From Chryseobacterium edaphi (GTDB taxonomy: Bacteria > Bacteroidota > Bacteroidia > Flavobacteriales > Weeksellaceae), in the NCBI RefSeq assembly GCF_025628985.1, contig NZ_JAOTEM010000005.1, forward strand, positions 186,001-250,000: a stretch of 64,000 nucleotides of DNA, in the 5' to 3' direction. Shown here piece by piece: positions 1 to 7,787 of this stretch. The notes under the pieces are model-generated. The model did no database searches and was not told where the DNA came from. It was given only the letters and a program-made list of their open reading frames with translations. Position 1 is the first letter of the stretch. Each line of letters starts with the position of its first letter. The translations under genes and the position numbers were made by a program.

Positions 1-1
1 A

Positions 2-496
2 AAATTGTATAGTGAAAGAGTCAATAAAATCCGCGAAGTGATGCCTCATGCAGCGATTGGTGTTGATGTAATCGTGGGTTTTCCGGGAGAAACGGAAGAA
101 TTATTTATGGAAACGTATAACTTCCTGAATGAGCTTCCAATTAGTTACTTACACGTTTTTACATATTCTGAAAGAGAAAATACCGAGGCCGCTGAAATGG
201 ATGGAGCAGTACCGATTCCTGAAAGAAAAAGACGCAACAAAATGCTCAGAATTCTATCAGAAAAGAAAAAGATGTCATTTTACCAGACTCAGCTCGGGCA
301 AACACTTCCCGTACTTTGGGAACACGAGAATAAAGACGGAAAAATGTACGGTTTCACAGAAAATTATGTGAGAGTGCAGAAAGATTTTGACCTGTCATCT
401 GTAAATCAAATTGAATTTCTGAATCTTGGAAAGATTCTTCCGGATGGCACGGTTTCTGTGCAGTCGTCCTATGAAAGTTTTTTAGCAAAAGCATAG
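2..496 (+). CDS. mtaB: tRNA t6A37 methylthiotransferase MtaB, C-terminal part (cut by window edge)
   Basis: About 164 C-terminal residues of a MiaB/MtaB-type radical-SAM methylthiotransferase, the cytoplasmic enzyme that adds a methylthio group to t6A at tRNA position 37. The frame is open to the left edge, so the N-terminal UPF0004 domain and the CxxxCxxC cluster lie outside the window. Visible are the end of the radical-SAM barrel (IGVDVIVGFPGETEE, then LHVFTYSERENTEA) and a terminal TRAM-like RNA-binding domain over roughly the last 70 residues. MtaB is chosen over MiaB or RimO from the overall feel of the C-terminal part, so the subfamily is less certain than the family. The next gene follows after 57 bases on the same strand. 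Confidence 0.8.
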   Translation, partial: KLYSERVNKIREVMPHAAIGVDVIVGFPGETEELFMETYNFLNELPISYLHVFTYSERENTEAAEMDGAVPIPERKRRNKMLRILSEKKKMSFYQTQLGQTLPVLWEHENKDGKMYGFTENYVRVQKDFDLSSVNQIEFLNLGKILPDGTVSVQSSYESFLAKA

Positions 497-553
497 ACTT
501 TTTGCTTTATTTCTACTAAATTTATTCTTTAACGATTTTAAATCTACATTTTT

Positions 554-2055
554 ATGAGAGATAAGTTTTTATCTTGGGGATTGGTGTTGGTAATTGCAAC
601 ATGGATTGTCGCATTACTCATCAAAGCACACTATTGGATTCCAATATTTTTAACCGCAGTTTATGCTTTAGGAGTTTATAATACTTACCAAACTAAACAT
701 GCCATTCTCCGGAACTTTCCTGTTTTGGGATATTTCAGATACTTTTTTGAAGATATTTCTCCCGAAATGCAACAATATTTTATCGAAAGAGAAACAGACG
801 GAAAACCATTTCCAAGAAATCAACGTTCTGCAGTTTACAGACGTTCAAAAAACCTAAGCGATACTGTGCCTTTCGGAACTCAATTAGAAGTCAATCATAG
901 GAAATATGAAGGAATTAAGCATTCTATTTACGCAAAATCACCGAAAGAAGAACTTCCGAGAGTTTTGGTGGGAGGAGAGCAATGTTCTCAACCTTATAAT
1001 GCATCTTTATTTAATATTTCGGCAATGAGTTTCGGTGCTTTGAGTGACAGAGCTCAGATTTCTTTAAACAGAGGCGCAAAAAAAGGAAATTTCTATCATA
1101 ATACAGGTGAAGGAGGAATATCTCCGCATCATTTGGAAGGCGGTGATCTTTGTTGGCAAATCGGAACGGGATATTTTGGATGTAGAGACGAAGAAGGTAA
1201 CTTTAATCCGGAATTATTCACAAAATATTCTACTCTTCCTAATGTGAAAATGGTTGAAATTAAATTATCTCAAGGCGCAAAACCAGGTCACGGCGGAGTT
1301 TTACCTGGAGTGAAAAATACGCCTGAAATTGCAAAAATACGTCATGTACAACCTGGTTTGACCATTGTTTCTCCACCGTCGCATTCGTCTTTTTCTGATG
1401 CAACTGGTTTATTAAGATTTGTACAACAATTGAGAGAACTTTCCGGCGGAAAACCTGTTGGTTTTAAGCTTTGTATAGGTGATACAAAAGAGTTTGAAGA
1501 TATTTGTGTTCAGATGAATGTATTGAAAATTTATCCTGATTTTATCACCGTTGACGGAGCGGAAGGAGGAACGGGAGCTGCACCACCCGAATTTTCTGAC
1601 GGAGTAGGAATGCCTTTAGAACCGGCTTTGATTTTCGTTAACAAAACACTTAAAAACTACAATGTTAGAAGTAAATTAAGAGTCATTGCAAGTGGAAAAG
1701 TTCTGACGAGCTTAGATATTCTGAGAGCTGTTGCAATGGGAGCAGATATGTGCAATAATGCAAGAGGATTTATGTTTTCTTTAGGCTGTATTCAGGCTTT
1801 GAGATGTAATAACAACAATTGTCCGACAGGAGTTGCAACACAGGATAAGATGTTAATTAAGGGGCTTGATGTTACCGATAAGGCTGAAAGAGTATATCAT
1901 TTCCATAAAACACATTGCACACCTGTAATGAATTGATTGCTGCTGCAGGAAGAAGTTCTTATGAAGAAGTGGATGCATCAATGTTTATGAGAGGAGATGA
2001 GTTCGAGCATCTTTCGGATAAATATTTTCCGGATATTTTGGGAAATGTGAGATAA
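554..2055 (+). pseudogene. FMN-binding glutamate synthase-like protein, interrupted by a -1 frameshift
   Basis: Resembles the single-domain, archaeal-type glutamate synthase large-subunit family (FMN plus iron-sulfur oxidoreductase). Two hydrophobic N-terminal segments (about residues 7-40) suggest membrane anchoring. The core has GEGGISPHHLEGGDL, KLSQGAKPGHGG and a cysteine motif CNNNNCPTGVATQ. The main frame stops at 1936 after 460 codons. A second frame then continues without a gap: shifting at the A run 1907-1910 gives FHK-NTLHTCNELIAAAG and a family-like tail (YEEVDASMFMRGDEF) ending with the stop at 2053-2055. The restored product would be 500 residues. The simplest explanation is loss of one A in a homopolymer, either a real mutation or a sequencing error. 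If the break is real, the last 48 residues are replaced by a short unrelated tail. Confidence 0.8.
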
Positions 2056-2080
2056 TTTAAATCTCAGAATAAAGCAAAAA

Positions 2081-2110
2081 AATCCGCTTCAAATTTTTAT
2101 GAAGCGGATT
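2081..2110. terminator. bidirectional intrinsic terminator
   Basis: Perfect 10-bp stem (AATCCGCTTC / GAAGCGGATT) around a ten-base AT-rich loop, with A-rich sequence on the left and T-rich on the right. It lies between the convergent glutamate synthase-like gene and the FKBP-like lipoprotein gene. The fact that it sits after the frame-restored stop, not the premature one, fits the frameshift reading. Confidence 0.8.
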
Positions 2111-2118
2111 TTCGTTTT

Positions 2119-2850
2119 TTATTTTTGATCTGCAGGTCTTACTTCCGTATGATAGATTTGAAAGTTGAAGACAAACGTTGCATTTTGAAGATTGTAAAAA
2201 TTAGCATCTCTGGCAAAAGCAGCTTTTGAAGGGACGATGATTACACCTTGTAAATTTGGTAAGGTTTCATTAGGCAAATTTTGGAAACCATTGAAATACT
2301 TTAAACCTTCCTGAAGACCTTCGATTTCATAATAGCTTCTTGGATATGTAGTTGTAACAATATTTTTTTTTGCATAGTAAAATTTAGGATCAGTTGTAGG
2401 AGAAGCTTCACCATCAATTGTATTGATGAGAGCTCCTGCAGAAGTAAGATTTACATTTCCATCTGTATCTGTTGCACGATAATAAGTGGCTCTCATCATT
2501 GTTTTGATAAGACTTGCAGTGTTTGATTCCGGGTTTGTATCCATTGTCACTCCAGGATTTGGTTGTGCCCCATCTCTTTTGATGTAAATAACTCCTGAAG
2601 GAAGTTTTACAGGATTTAATTCAGATAACTTCTTATAGTTGTCGTCGGTGGCATCTGTACTGCTGAATGCTTTAATGTTTCCCTGTGTATCTAAGTAGTT
2701 ATTATCCATAAATTTTTGGATAGCCTGCTCATCAAGAGTGTTTCTCACTTCAATGTTATCCGGCTCAATAAATGTTTCCACTTCATCATCTTTCTTACAA
2801 GCTGAAAAACACAAAGATCCAGCAAGGATATACAAAAATATTTTTTTCAT
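2119..2850 (-). CDS. FKBP-like lipoprotein
   Basis: A 243-residue exported lipoprotein: signal peptide with lipobox FSAC at residues 15-18, then a lysine/aspartate-rich linker (KKDDEVE). The C-terminal 60 residues (GLKYF... then GVIIVPSKAAFARDA... then NATFVFNFQIY) follow the FKBP-type prolyl isomerase pattern of the family's last strands (IPS..AYG...I.PN..L.F.VEL). The fold is therefore probable, but the key aromatic active-site residues are not obvious, so activity is uncertain. It is likely periplasmic or at the outer membrane. It is convergent with the previous gene and divergent from the S4-domain gene. Confidence 0.55.
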   Translation of the reverse strand: MKKIFLYILAGSLCFSACKKDDEVETFIEPDNIEVRNTLDEQAIQKFMDNNYLDTQGNIKAFSSTDATDDNYKKLSELNPVKLPSGVIYIKRDGAQPNPGVTMDTNPESNTASLIKTMMRATYYRATDTDGNVNLTSAGALINTIDGEASPTTDPKFYYAKKNIVTTTYPRSYYEIEGLQEGLKYFNGFQNLPNETLPNLQGVIIVPSKAAFARDANFYNLQNATFVFNFQIYHTEVRPADQK

Positions 2851-2887
2851 TTCAAAAACTTTAATTACTTTACAAATAATATAACGG

Positions 2888-2895
2888 CAAAAGTA
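2888..2895 (-). promoter_or_regulatory. putative -7 box for the FKBP-like lipoprotein
   Basis: Reads TACTTTTG on the minus strand, matching the Bacteroidetes TAnnTTTG -7 consensus 38 bases upstream of the start codon. No clear -33 TTG at the usual distance. Confidence 0.4.
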
Positions 2896-2904
2896 TAAAA
2901 AATT

Positions 2905-3348
2905 ATGAGAATAGATAAATTTTTATGGAGTATTCGTTTTTACAAGACCAGAAGTATTGCTACCGACGAGATCAAAAAGAACAGAGTATCAATAGGAGCG
3001 TCGGTTGTAAAGTCGTCTAAAGAGGTAAAAGAAGGAGATGTAATTAAGATCCGTAAAAATCAGATTGACTATAAAATTAAAGTCATACAAATCCCTAAAA
3101 GCAGAATTGGAGCAAAATTGGTGTCACTTCACATCAAAGATGTTACCGATAAAGAACAATATGAATTGCTTAAATTAAGAAAAATGTCTCAGAGTTATTA
3201 CCGAGACAGAGGTGAAGGTCGACCGACCAAAAAAGACAGAAGAGAAATTGACGGTTATGTAGAAAACGATGTAGATTCTGATTTCACAGATTGGGATGAT
3301 TTTTTTGGAGAAACTGATTCAGAAAAGGAAGAAGAAAAAGATTCATAA
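2905..3348 (+). CDS. S4-domain RNA-binding protein (HslR/Hsp15-like)
   Basis: A 147-residue protein with an N-terminal S4 RNA-binding domain (residues 1-60; MRIDKFLWSIRFYKTRS is the classic S4 opening), a basic middle and a very acidic C-terminal tail (DSDFTDWDDFFGETDSEKEE). The family includes Hsp15, which binds stalled large ribosomal subunits carrying peptidyl-tRNA. That role is inferred from the family. It is convergent with shikimate kinase, and the stop codons overlap by six bases, so no space exists for a terminator between them. Confidence 0.8.
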   Translation: MRIDKFLWSIRFYKTRSIATDEIKKNRVSIGASVVKSSKEVKEGDVIKIRKNQIDYKIKVIQIPKSRIGAKLVSLHIKDVTDKEQYELLKLRKMSQSYYRDRGEGRPTKKDRREIDGYVENDVDSDFTDWDDFFGETDSEKEEEKDS

Positions 3349-3858
3349 ATAAAGCTTTTCAATAATTTCGTTCATGATCTGTTCAGGTTCTTTAGAATCT
3401 GTACTGATGATGAATTGAGCTTTGCTGTAGAATTCATTTCTTTCAAATAAATGTTTGGCAATAAACTCAGGAAGGTTTTCGTCTGAAATATTGGCAATCA
3501 AAGGTCTTTTCTCTTTTTGTTTTGAAATTCTTTCTATTAAAGTATTGATAGATGTTCTGAGAAATACACTTTTCGAATTGTGGTTGATGATTTCCATATT
3601 ATTGTAATAAACAGGCGTTCCTCCTCCCAGACTAAAAACGATGTTTTCTTCTGTGGCTAAAATTTCCTCCAAAGTTTCTCTTTCCAGCTTACGAAAGTAG
3701 ATTTCTCCCTTTTTTTCGAAGATTTCGGGGATCGTCAATTTATTTCTCCTCGAAATTTCTTTATCAAGGTCAATTAATTTAAAATTTATTTTTTCGCTTA
3801 AAATTTTGGAAATGTGAGATTTGCCACTTCCCATGTATCCAACTAGTGAAATTATCAT
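3343..3858 (-). CDS. aroK: Shikimate kinase
   Basis: 171 residues, the usual length. Phosphorylates shikimate at the 3-hydroxyl in the chorismate pathway for aromatic amino acids, in the cytoplasm. Visible are the Walker A loop GYMGSGKS (residues 7-14), the shikimate-binding region LDKEISRR, the GGG motif FSLGGGTP, and the lid region KEKRPLI. The start at 3858 is the only reasonable one. Its 3' end overlaps the S4-domain gene by six bases on the opposite strand. Confidence 0.93.
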   Translation of the reverse strand: MIISLVGYMGSGKSHISKILSEKINFKLIDLDKEISRRNKLTIPEIFEKKGEIYFRKLERETLEEILATEENIVFSLGGGTPVYYNNMEIINHNSKSVFLRTSINTLIERISKQKEKRPLIANISDENLPEFIAKHLFERNEFYSKAQFIISTDSKEPEQIMNEIIEKLYL

Positions 3859-3890
3859 GAATTTATTTTGAACAAATTTGCGAAAAAGTT

Positions 3891-3919
3891 TTGAGATAAT
3901 GAAAAAAGTCCTATCTTTG
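3891..3919 (+). promoter_or_regulatory. Bacteroidetes-type promoter of the tRNA cluster
   Basis: TTG at 3891-3893 (-33) and TATCTTTG at 3912-3919 (-7, full match to TAnnTTTG) with 18 bases between them. It lies 55 bases upstream of the first tRNA-Lys. One of the best-formed promoters in the window. Confidence 0.7.
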
Positions 3920-3974
3920 CACCACTAAAAACAAGGGACATTACTTACGATGAAAACTTGATAATAAAGTGACC

Positions 3975-4047
3975 GACTCGGTAGCTCAGCTGGTAGAGCA
4001 ATACACTTTTAATGTATGGGTCCTGGGTTCGAATCCCAGCCGGGTCA
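3975..4047 (+). tRNA. tRNA-Lys (anticodon TTT), first copy
   Basis: 73 bases folding as a cloverleaf: acceptor GACTCGG / CCGGGTC, anticodon stem ATACA / TGTAT with loop CTTTTAA (anticodon TTT), T-loop GGTTCGAAT. No encoded CCA; discriminator A. Identical to the copy at 4229. Confidence 0.96.
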
Positions 4048-4081
4048 CTAGCAAAAATGTTATATTTTTTATAATTTTTTT

Positions 4082-4164
4082 GCCTGCGTGGTGAAATTGG
4101 TAGACACGCCATCTTGAGGGGGTGGTTTCCTAAGGATGTGCTGGTTCGAGTCCAGTCGCAGGCA
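4082..4164 (+). tRNA. tRNA-Leu (anticodon GAG)
   Basis: 83 bases with a long variable arm. Acceptor GCCTGCG / CGCAGGC; anticodon stem CCATC / GGTGG with loop TTGAGGG, giving anticodon GAG. It is sandwiched between two identical tRNA-Lys genes. Confidence 0.95.
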
Positions 4165-4228
4165 CTGCAAAAAAAATATTTGGTAAGTCTGAAATTTATT
4201 TTATATTTATCAAATTAAAATAAAGACC

Positions 4229-4301
4229 GACTCGGTAGCTCAGCTGGTAGAGCAATACACTTTTAATGTATGGGTCCTGGGTTCGAATCCCAGCCGGGTC
4301 A
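4229..4301 (+). tRNA. tRNA-Lys (anticodon TTT), second copy
   Basis: Base-for-base identical to the tRNA-Lys at 3975, including the GACC immediately upstream. Last gene of the three-tRNA cluster, followed by a strong terminator. Confidence 0.96.
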
Positions 4302-4355
4302 CAAGTTTACTGAAAAGTAAATTTTTTTCATATTAATATTTTGTGATTTGGTGTT

Positions 4356-4386
4356 CAAAGGCTTCCTTCCGGAAGCCTTTGATTTT
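4356..4386 (+). terminator. terminator of the tRNA cluster
   Basis: 11-bp perfect stem (CAAAGGCTTCC / GGAAGCCTTTG) with a TTCC loop, followed by ATTTTTG. It ends the tRNA operon and separates it from the convergent panC gene. Confidence 0.85.
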
Positions 4387-4403
4387 TGTTGCATGTTTTA
4401 AGT

Positions 4404-5252
4404 TTAATCTAAATGCATATTATCAATTAATCTTACTCCGTCTACCATCACTACAATAAAAGCTCTGTAAGATTTATCTTTATAAAAGAAATCGGTTTCT
4501 TTCAATGTGTTTTCTTCAGCAATTAAAAAATATTCAAGCTGCATCCCTTTTTGATCGTCAAAAATATCTTTTACTCTGTTAGTGATTTCAGGAACTGAAA
4601 CTGTTTTGAACCAGTCGTTTACTTTGACCAGTGTTTCGTAAATGATTTTTGAATCTTCTCTTCGGTCTTCAGTTAGTCTCTGATTTCTTGAACTTAAAGC
4701 TAGGCCGTTTTCTGCTCTGTAAATATCAACTCCTTTTATTTTAATAGGAAGATGTTTTTTATCAACCATTTTTTTAATGATTGCCAATTGCTGGAAATCT
4801 TTTTCGCCAAAATAAGCATTATCCGGTTTTACCTGGTTGAAAAGTTCTTCAACCACAGTTCCTACACCATCAAAATGTCCTGGTCGTGATTTCCCTTCCA
4901 TCTCATTTTCCAAACCATCAAAATCGTAATGTTGGCTTTCTGCTTTTTCAGGATAAATATCCTCAACCTCGGGAATATAAACCGCATCTACCAAACCTGA
5001 TTTTTCTAACATCAAAATGTCTCGATTGGTGTCTCTCGGATATTTTTTTAAATCGTCAGCATTATTAAACTGTGTAGGATTTACAAATATTGACGAAATG
5101 ACGAGGTCATTTTCTTTGCGAGCAGCTTCATAAAGGGAAAGATGGCCATTATGTAATGCTCCCATGGTGGGTGCAAAACCAATTTTTTTCCCCATTTCTC
5201 TCTGTCTTTCAATAAAGTCTTGAAGCGTTTTTTTGTTTTTTAGAACTTCCAT
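4404..5252 (-). CDS. panC: Pantothenate synthetase
   Basis: 282 residues, the standard length. Condenses pantoate and beta-alanine with ATP to make pantothenate for coenzyme A. The ATP-binding motif APTMGALHNGHLSL (HxGH type, residues 27-40), the pantoate region FVNPTQF and the FGEKDFQQ and ALSSRNQRL motifs are all present. It is divergent from the glycogen synthase-like gene; this panC neighbourhood is common in Flavobacteriia. A -7 box lies just upstream of the start. Confidence 0.95.
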   Translation of the reverse strand: MEVLKNKKTLQDFIERQREMGKKIGFAPTMGALHNGHLSLYEAARKENDLVISSIFVNPTQFNNADDLKKYPRDTNRDILMLEKSGLVDAVYIPEVEDIYPEKAESQHYDFDGLENEMEGKSRPGHFDGVGTVVEELFNQVKPDNAYFGEKDFQQLAIIKKMVDKKHLPIKIKGVDIYRAENGLALSSRNQRLTEDRREDSKIIYETLVKVNDWFKTVSVPEITNRVKDIFDDQKGMQLEYFLIAEENTLKETDFFYKDKSYRAFIVVMVDGVRLIDNMHLD

Positions 5253-5272
5253 AATTTATTTTAATAGCAATT

Positions 5273-5306
5273 CAAAAATACTAAATTATCTTGTATGAAT
5301 TTTCAA
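5273..5306 (-). promoter_or_regulatory. putative panC promoter
   Basis: Minus-strand -7 box TATTTTTG at 5273-5280, 21 bases before the panC start, with a possible -33 TTG at 5304-5306 (23-base spacing, at the long end). Confidence 0.5.
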
Positions 5307-5355
5307 GATTTATAGGTTTCATTGTTATGTTTATCGTAAAAAAATGTTAATTACA

Positions 5356-5384
5356 TTGATGTTGGATGTTTTTTTGTAATTTTG
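5356..5384 (+). promoter_or_regulatory. promoter of the glycogen synthase-like / DUF4270 / glmS run
   Basis: TTG at 5356-5358 and TAATTTTG at 5377-5384 with an 18-base spacer, the same spacing as the tRNA promoter. The predicted transcript start is about 30 bases before the ATG at 5421. Confidence 0.6.
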
Positions 5385-5420
5385 CAACTTATAGCATTAT
5401 TTAAATTATATAAAAATTAT

Positions 5421-6191
5421 ATGCCCAATCAGAAAATACTGTACATTACCACAGAGATGTACCCTTATCAGGAAGATACAAACTTAGGAACAGTGGTAAA
5501 CAAAATGGCACTTAAAATGCACCAAGAAGGCAATGATGTAAGAGTTTTTATGCCACGATTTGGACAGATAAGTGAGAGAAAATTCCAGCTTCACGAGGTG
5601 ATCCGCCTTTCTGGGATGAATATCATCATCAATGATTTAGATCAGCCCCTTATTATTAAAGTAGCGTCTCTTCCGGGAGAAAGACTTCAGGTTTATTTTA
5701 TAGATAACGAAGAATATTTCAAAAGAAAACAATATTATTTTGATGATGAAGGTGTAGGCTTTCCGGATAATGACGAGCGTGCAATTTTCTTTGCGAGAGG
5801 CGTTATAGAAACGATCAAGAAATTAAACTGGGTTCCGGATGTTATTCACCTTAACGGTTGGATGGCTTCCTTTATTCCGGTTTATCTAAAAACCTTCTAT
5901 GAATCTGATACCTATTTCAAAGATGCAAAAATCGTTCTTTCATTATATAATGAAAAGGATGCTCCTTTGGATAAAAGTATTGCAGAAAAATTACAGTTTG
6001 ATAATATTTCAGGATTAGATGCGTTAAATAATCCAAGTTTTCAAAGTTTTGTTATTGAAAGCATGAAGTATGTGGATGAAGTGGTAAAAGGTGACGAGTT
6101 TTTGGAAGGTGATTTAGATAAAGCTTTTAACGAAACTTCGACTTCGAAATCAGAATATTTAGACGTAGATTCTATCAATAAACTATATTAA
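5421..6191 (+). CDS. Half-length glycogen/starch synthase-like protein (GT5 N-terminal domain only)
   Basis: 257 residues from the ATG at 5421; the frame is open 13 codons further, but those overlap the promoter. The sequence follows the N-terminal Rossmann domain of GT5 synthases: ILYITTEMYPYQ, then VRVFMPRFG, FFARGVIETIKKLNWVPDVIHLNGW. The catalytic C-terminal GT-B domain is absent, and the ADP-glucose-binding K-x-GGL motif near the N-terminus is replaced (EDTNLGTVVNKM). It ends with a Ser/Thr/Asp-rich tail. Normal synthases have 470-500 residues, so this is unlikely to polymerise glucan. A binding or regulatory role is possible but unknown. It lies between panC and the DUF4270 gene. Confidence 0.8.
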   Translation: MPNQKILYITTEMYPYQEDTNLGTVVNKMALKMHQEGNDVRVFMPRFGQISERKFQLHEVIRLSGMNIIINDLDQPLIIKVASLPGERLQVYFIDNEEYFKRKQYYFDDEGVGFPDNDERAIFFARGVIETIKKLNWVPDVIHLNGWMASFIPVYLKTFYESDTYFKDAKIVLSLYNEKDAPLDKSIAEKLQFDNISGLDALNNPSFQSFVIESMKYVDEVVKGDEFLEGDLDKAFNETSTSKSEYLDVDSINKLY

Positions 6192-6215
6192 AAGAACATT
6201 TTGATGATTTATAAT

Positions 6216-7760
6216 ATGAAAAGAGCCTTCACTATATTGTCTATGGTGATTTTTGGCGGAATGTTGGTGTACAATTGTGAACCGGATCCGGATTCTTTAG
6301 GAGAACAATTGTTTTTAGACGGAGCAGCACAAGGAGATGAAATTGCCTATGATGTTACTGCATATAATATTGATAATAATGACAGTATAAGAAGTGATGC
6401 CTCAAAATTAGGTTTAGCTACTTTAGGTGCTTTTTCTGAAAGTCAGTTTGGAATGCAGAGAGCTGCCTATTATACACAGCTAAGACTTCCCGCTTACGAT
6501 CCTGATTTTGGTGCAAGTGCTACGGTAGATTCTGTAGTATTGGTAATTAAACCAACCTATGCATCAGATTCTATAACGACGACGACTGATGAAAATTATG
6601 TTTATCCGGATGGTTCTGTAGCTGCTAAAAAAGTTTTTAACAGATATCCTGCAACCAAATACGGAAGAACAAAAATTAATAGTGGCAATTTAACGTTTAA
6701 TGTAAATGAAGTTACAGAATTTTTGAACGGATATAGCGATATAGCATATTCAAATAAAATTTACGGAACGGGTCAGTTATTGGGTTCTAAAACTTTTGAT
6801 GGGTATGTAAGTTCTGTTGCAATTACAAAAGATTCAGATAACAGTTCAATATTCACTTCTGAAGTTGGTTTTAGAATACCACTATTATCAAGTTTTTTTA
6901 AGACAAAAATTATTGATAAAAAAGGACAACCTGAATTGAAGGATGTTGCAACTTTTATAAGATATTTCAGAGGTTTGAAGATTTCGGTAACTGATCCAGC
7001 TGGATATTTGGTTCAATTTTCACCTTCAAATGTGGAGCTAGTTATGTACTATAAATCTATCGATACTGGTGCAACTACAAGTACTCAAAAGAAATATGCT
7101 TTCTCAGTAGGTAACGGAAATGCTCATATCGGGAATTATGTTTATGACAGAGCCGGAGCTGCAGTGAAGAATCCTGCTATTGGGGATAAAAAACTCTTCG
7201 CGCAGGGAATGGGAGGTAACTCAATAGGTGTTAAATTTCCTGTGGAAACAATCACAAAGTTGAAGAAGTTATATAATGAAAAGAAAGCGGCAATTATTAG
7301 CGCAAAAATCAGAATGTATACGGATCCTTCATGGAATAACAAGTTGAAAAAACCAAGTTTGTTAACAATCATTCAAAGAGATAAAGATGTAAAAGATGAA
7401 AAAGGAAATGAGAAAAATATTTTTACTAACGATCTTTTGCTATTGTCTGCTACTCCAAATTTTGCTTATATAAGAGCTTACGATTTAGACAAAAACCCAT
7501 CATATTATGATTTTACAGTAACGCAGTCTTTAAAAGAAATTGTTGAAGCTGGAGCAAATTATGAAAGAAAATATTTTAAAATAGATGTAGGTAATTTCTT
7601 ACAATCATCTACAGGAACAACATTAGCGGGGCCTCAATTTACATCTCGACCTTTTTCTACAGACAGAATTGTGTTTTTAGGTTATGATGCTAATATGCCT
7701 ATTACTGATCCTTCCAAAAAATATGAAATTAAACTAAGAGTTACCTACGGTACAAAATAA
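6216..7760 (+). CDS. DUF4270 family lipoprotein
   Basis: 514 residues from the ATG at 6216 (MKRAFTILSMVIF). A TTG five codons upstream is less likely to be the start. An N-terminal hydrophobic segment ends in VYNC at residue 22, a weak lipobox, so the protein is probably exported and lipid-anchored. The body is beta-rich with the N-terminal pattern LGEQLFLDG...DEIAYDVTAYN...LGAFSESQFG typical of DUF4270. Function is unknown. Its position between the glycogen synthase-like gene and glmS, ahead of the gldKLMN operon, suggests an envelope or cell-surface role, but that is inference from neighbours only. Confidence 0.75.
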   Translation: MKRAFTILSMVIFGGMLVYNCEPDPDSLGEQLFLDGAAQGDEIAYDVTAYNIDNNDSIRSDASKLGLATLGAFSESQFGMQRAAYYTQLRLPAYDPDFGASATVDSVVLVIKPTYASDSITTTTDENYVYPDGSVAAKKVFNRYPATKYGRTKINSGNLTFNVNEVTEFLNGYSDIAYSNKIYGTGQLLGSKTFDGYVSSVAITKDSDNSSIFTSEVGFRIPLLSSFFKTKIIDKKGQPELKDVATFIRYFRGLKISVTDPAGYLVQFSPSNVELVMYYKSIDTGATTSTQKKYAFSVGNGNAHIGNYVYDRAGAAVKNPAIGDKKLFAQGMGGNSIGVKFPVETITKLKKLYNEKKAAIISAKIRMYTDPSWNNKLKKPSLLTIIQRDKDVKDEKGNEKNIFTNDLLLLSATPNFAYIRAYDLDKNPSYYDFTVTQSLKEIVEAGANYERKYFKIDVGNFLQSSTGTTLAGPQFTSRPFSTDRIVFLGYDANMPITDPSKKYEIKLRVTYGTK

Positions 7761-7787
7761 AAATATAAAAAAACACTCAATTAAGTT

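Noticed and set aside
1900..1940. Programmed -1 ribosomal frameshifting in the glutamate synthase-like gene
   Set aside because: Slipping back one base would put the Lys codon AAA on TAA, which pairs poorly, and there is no good slippery heptamer or downstream structure; a lost A is simpler.
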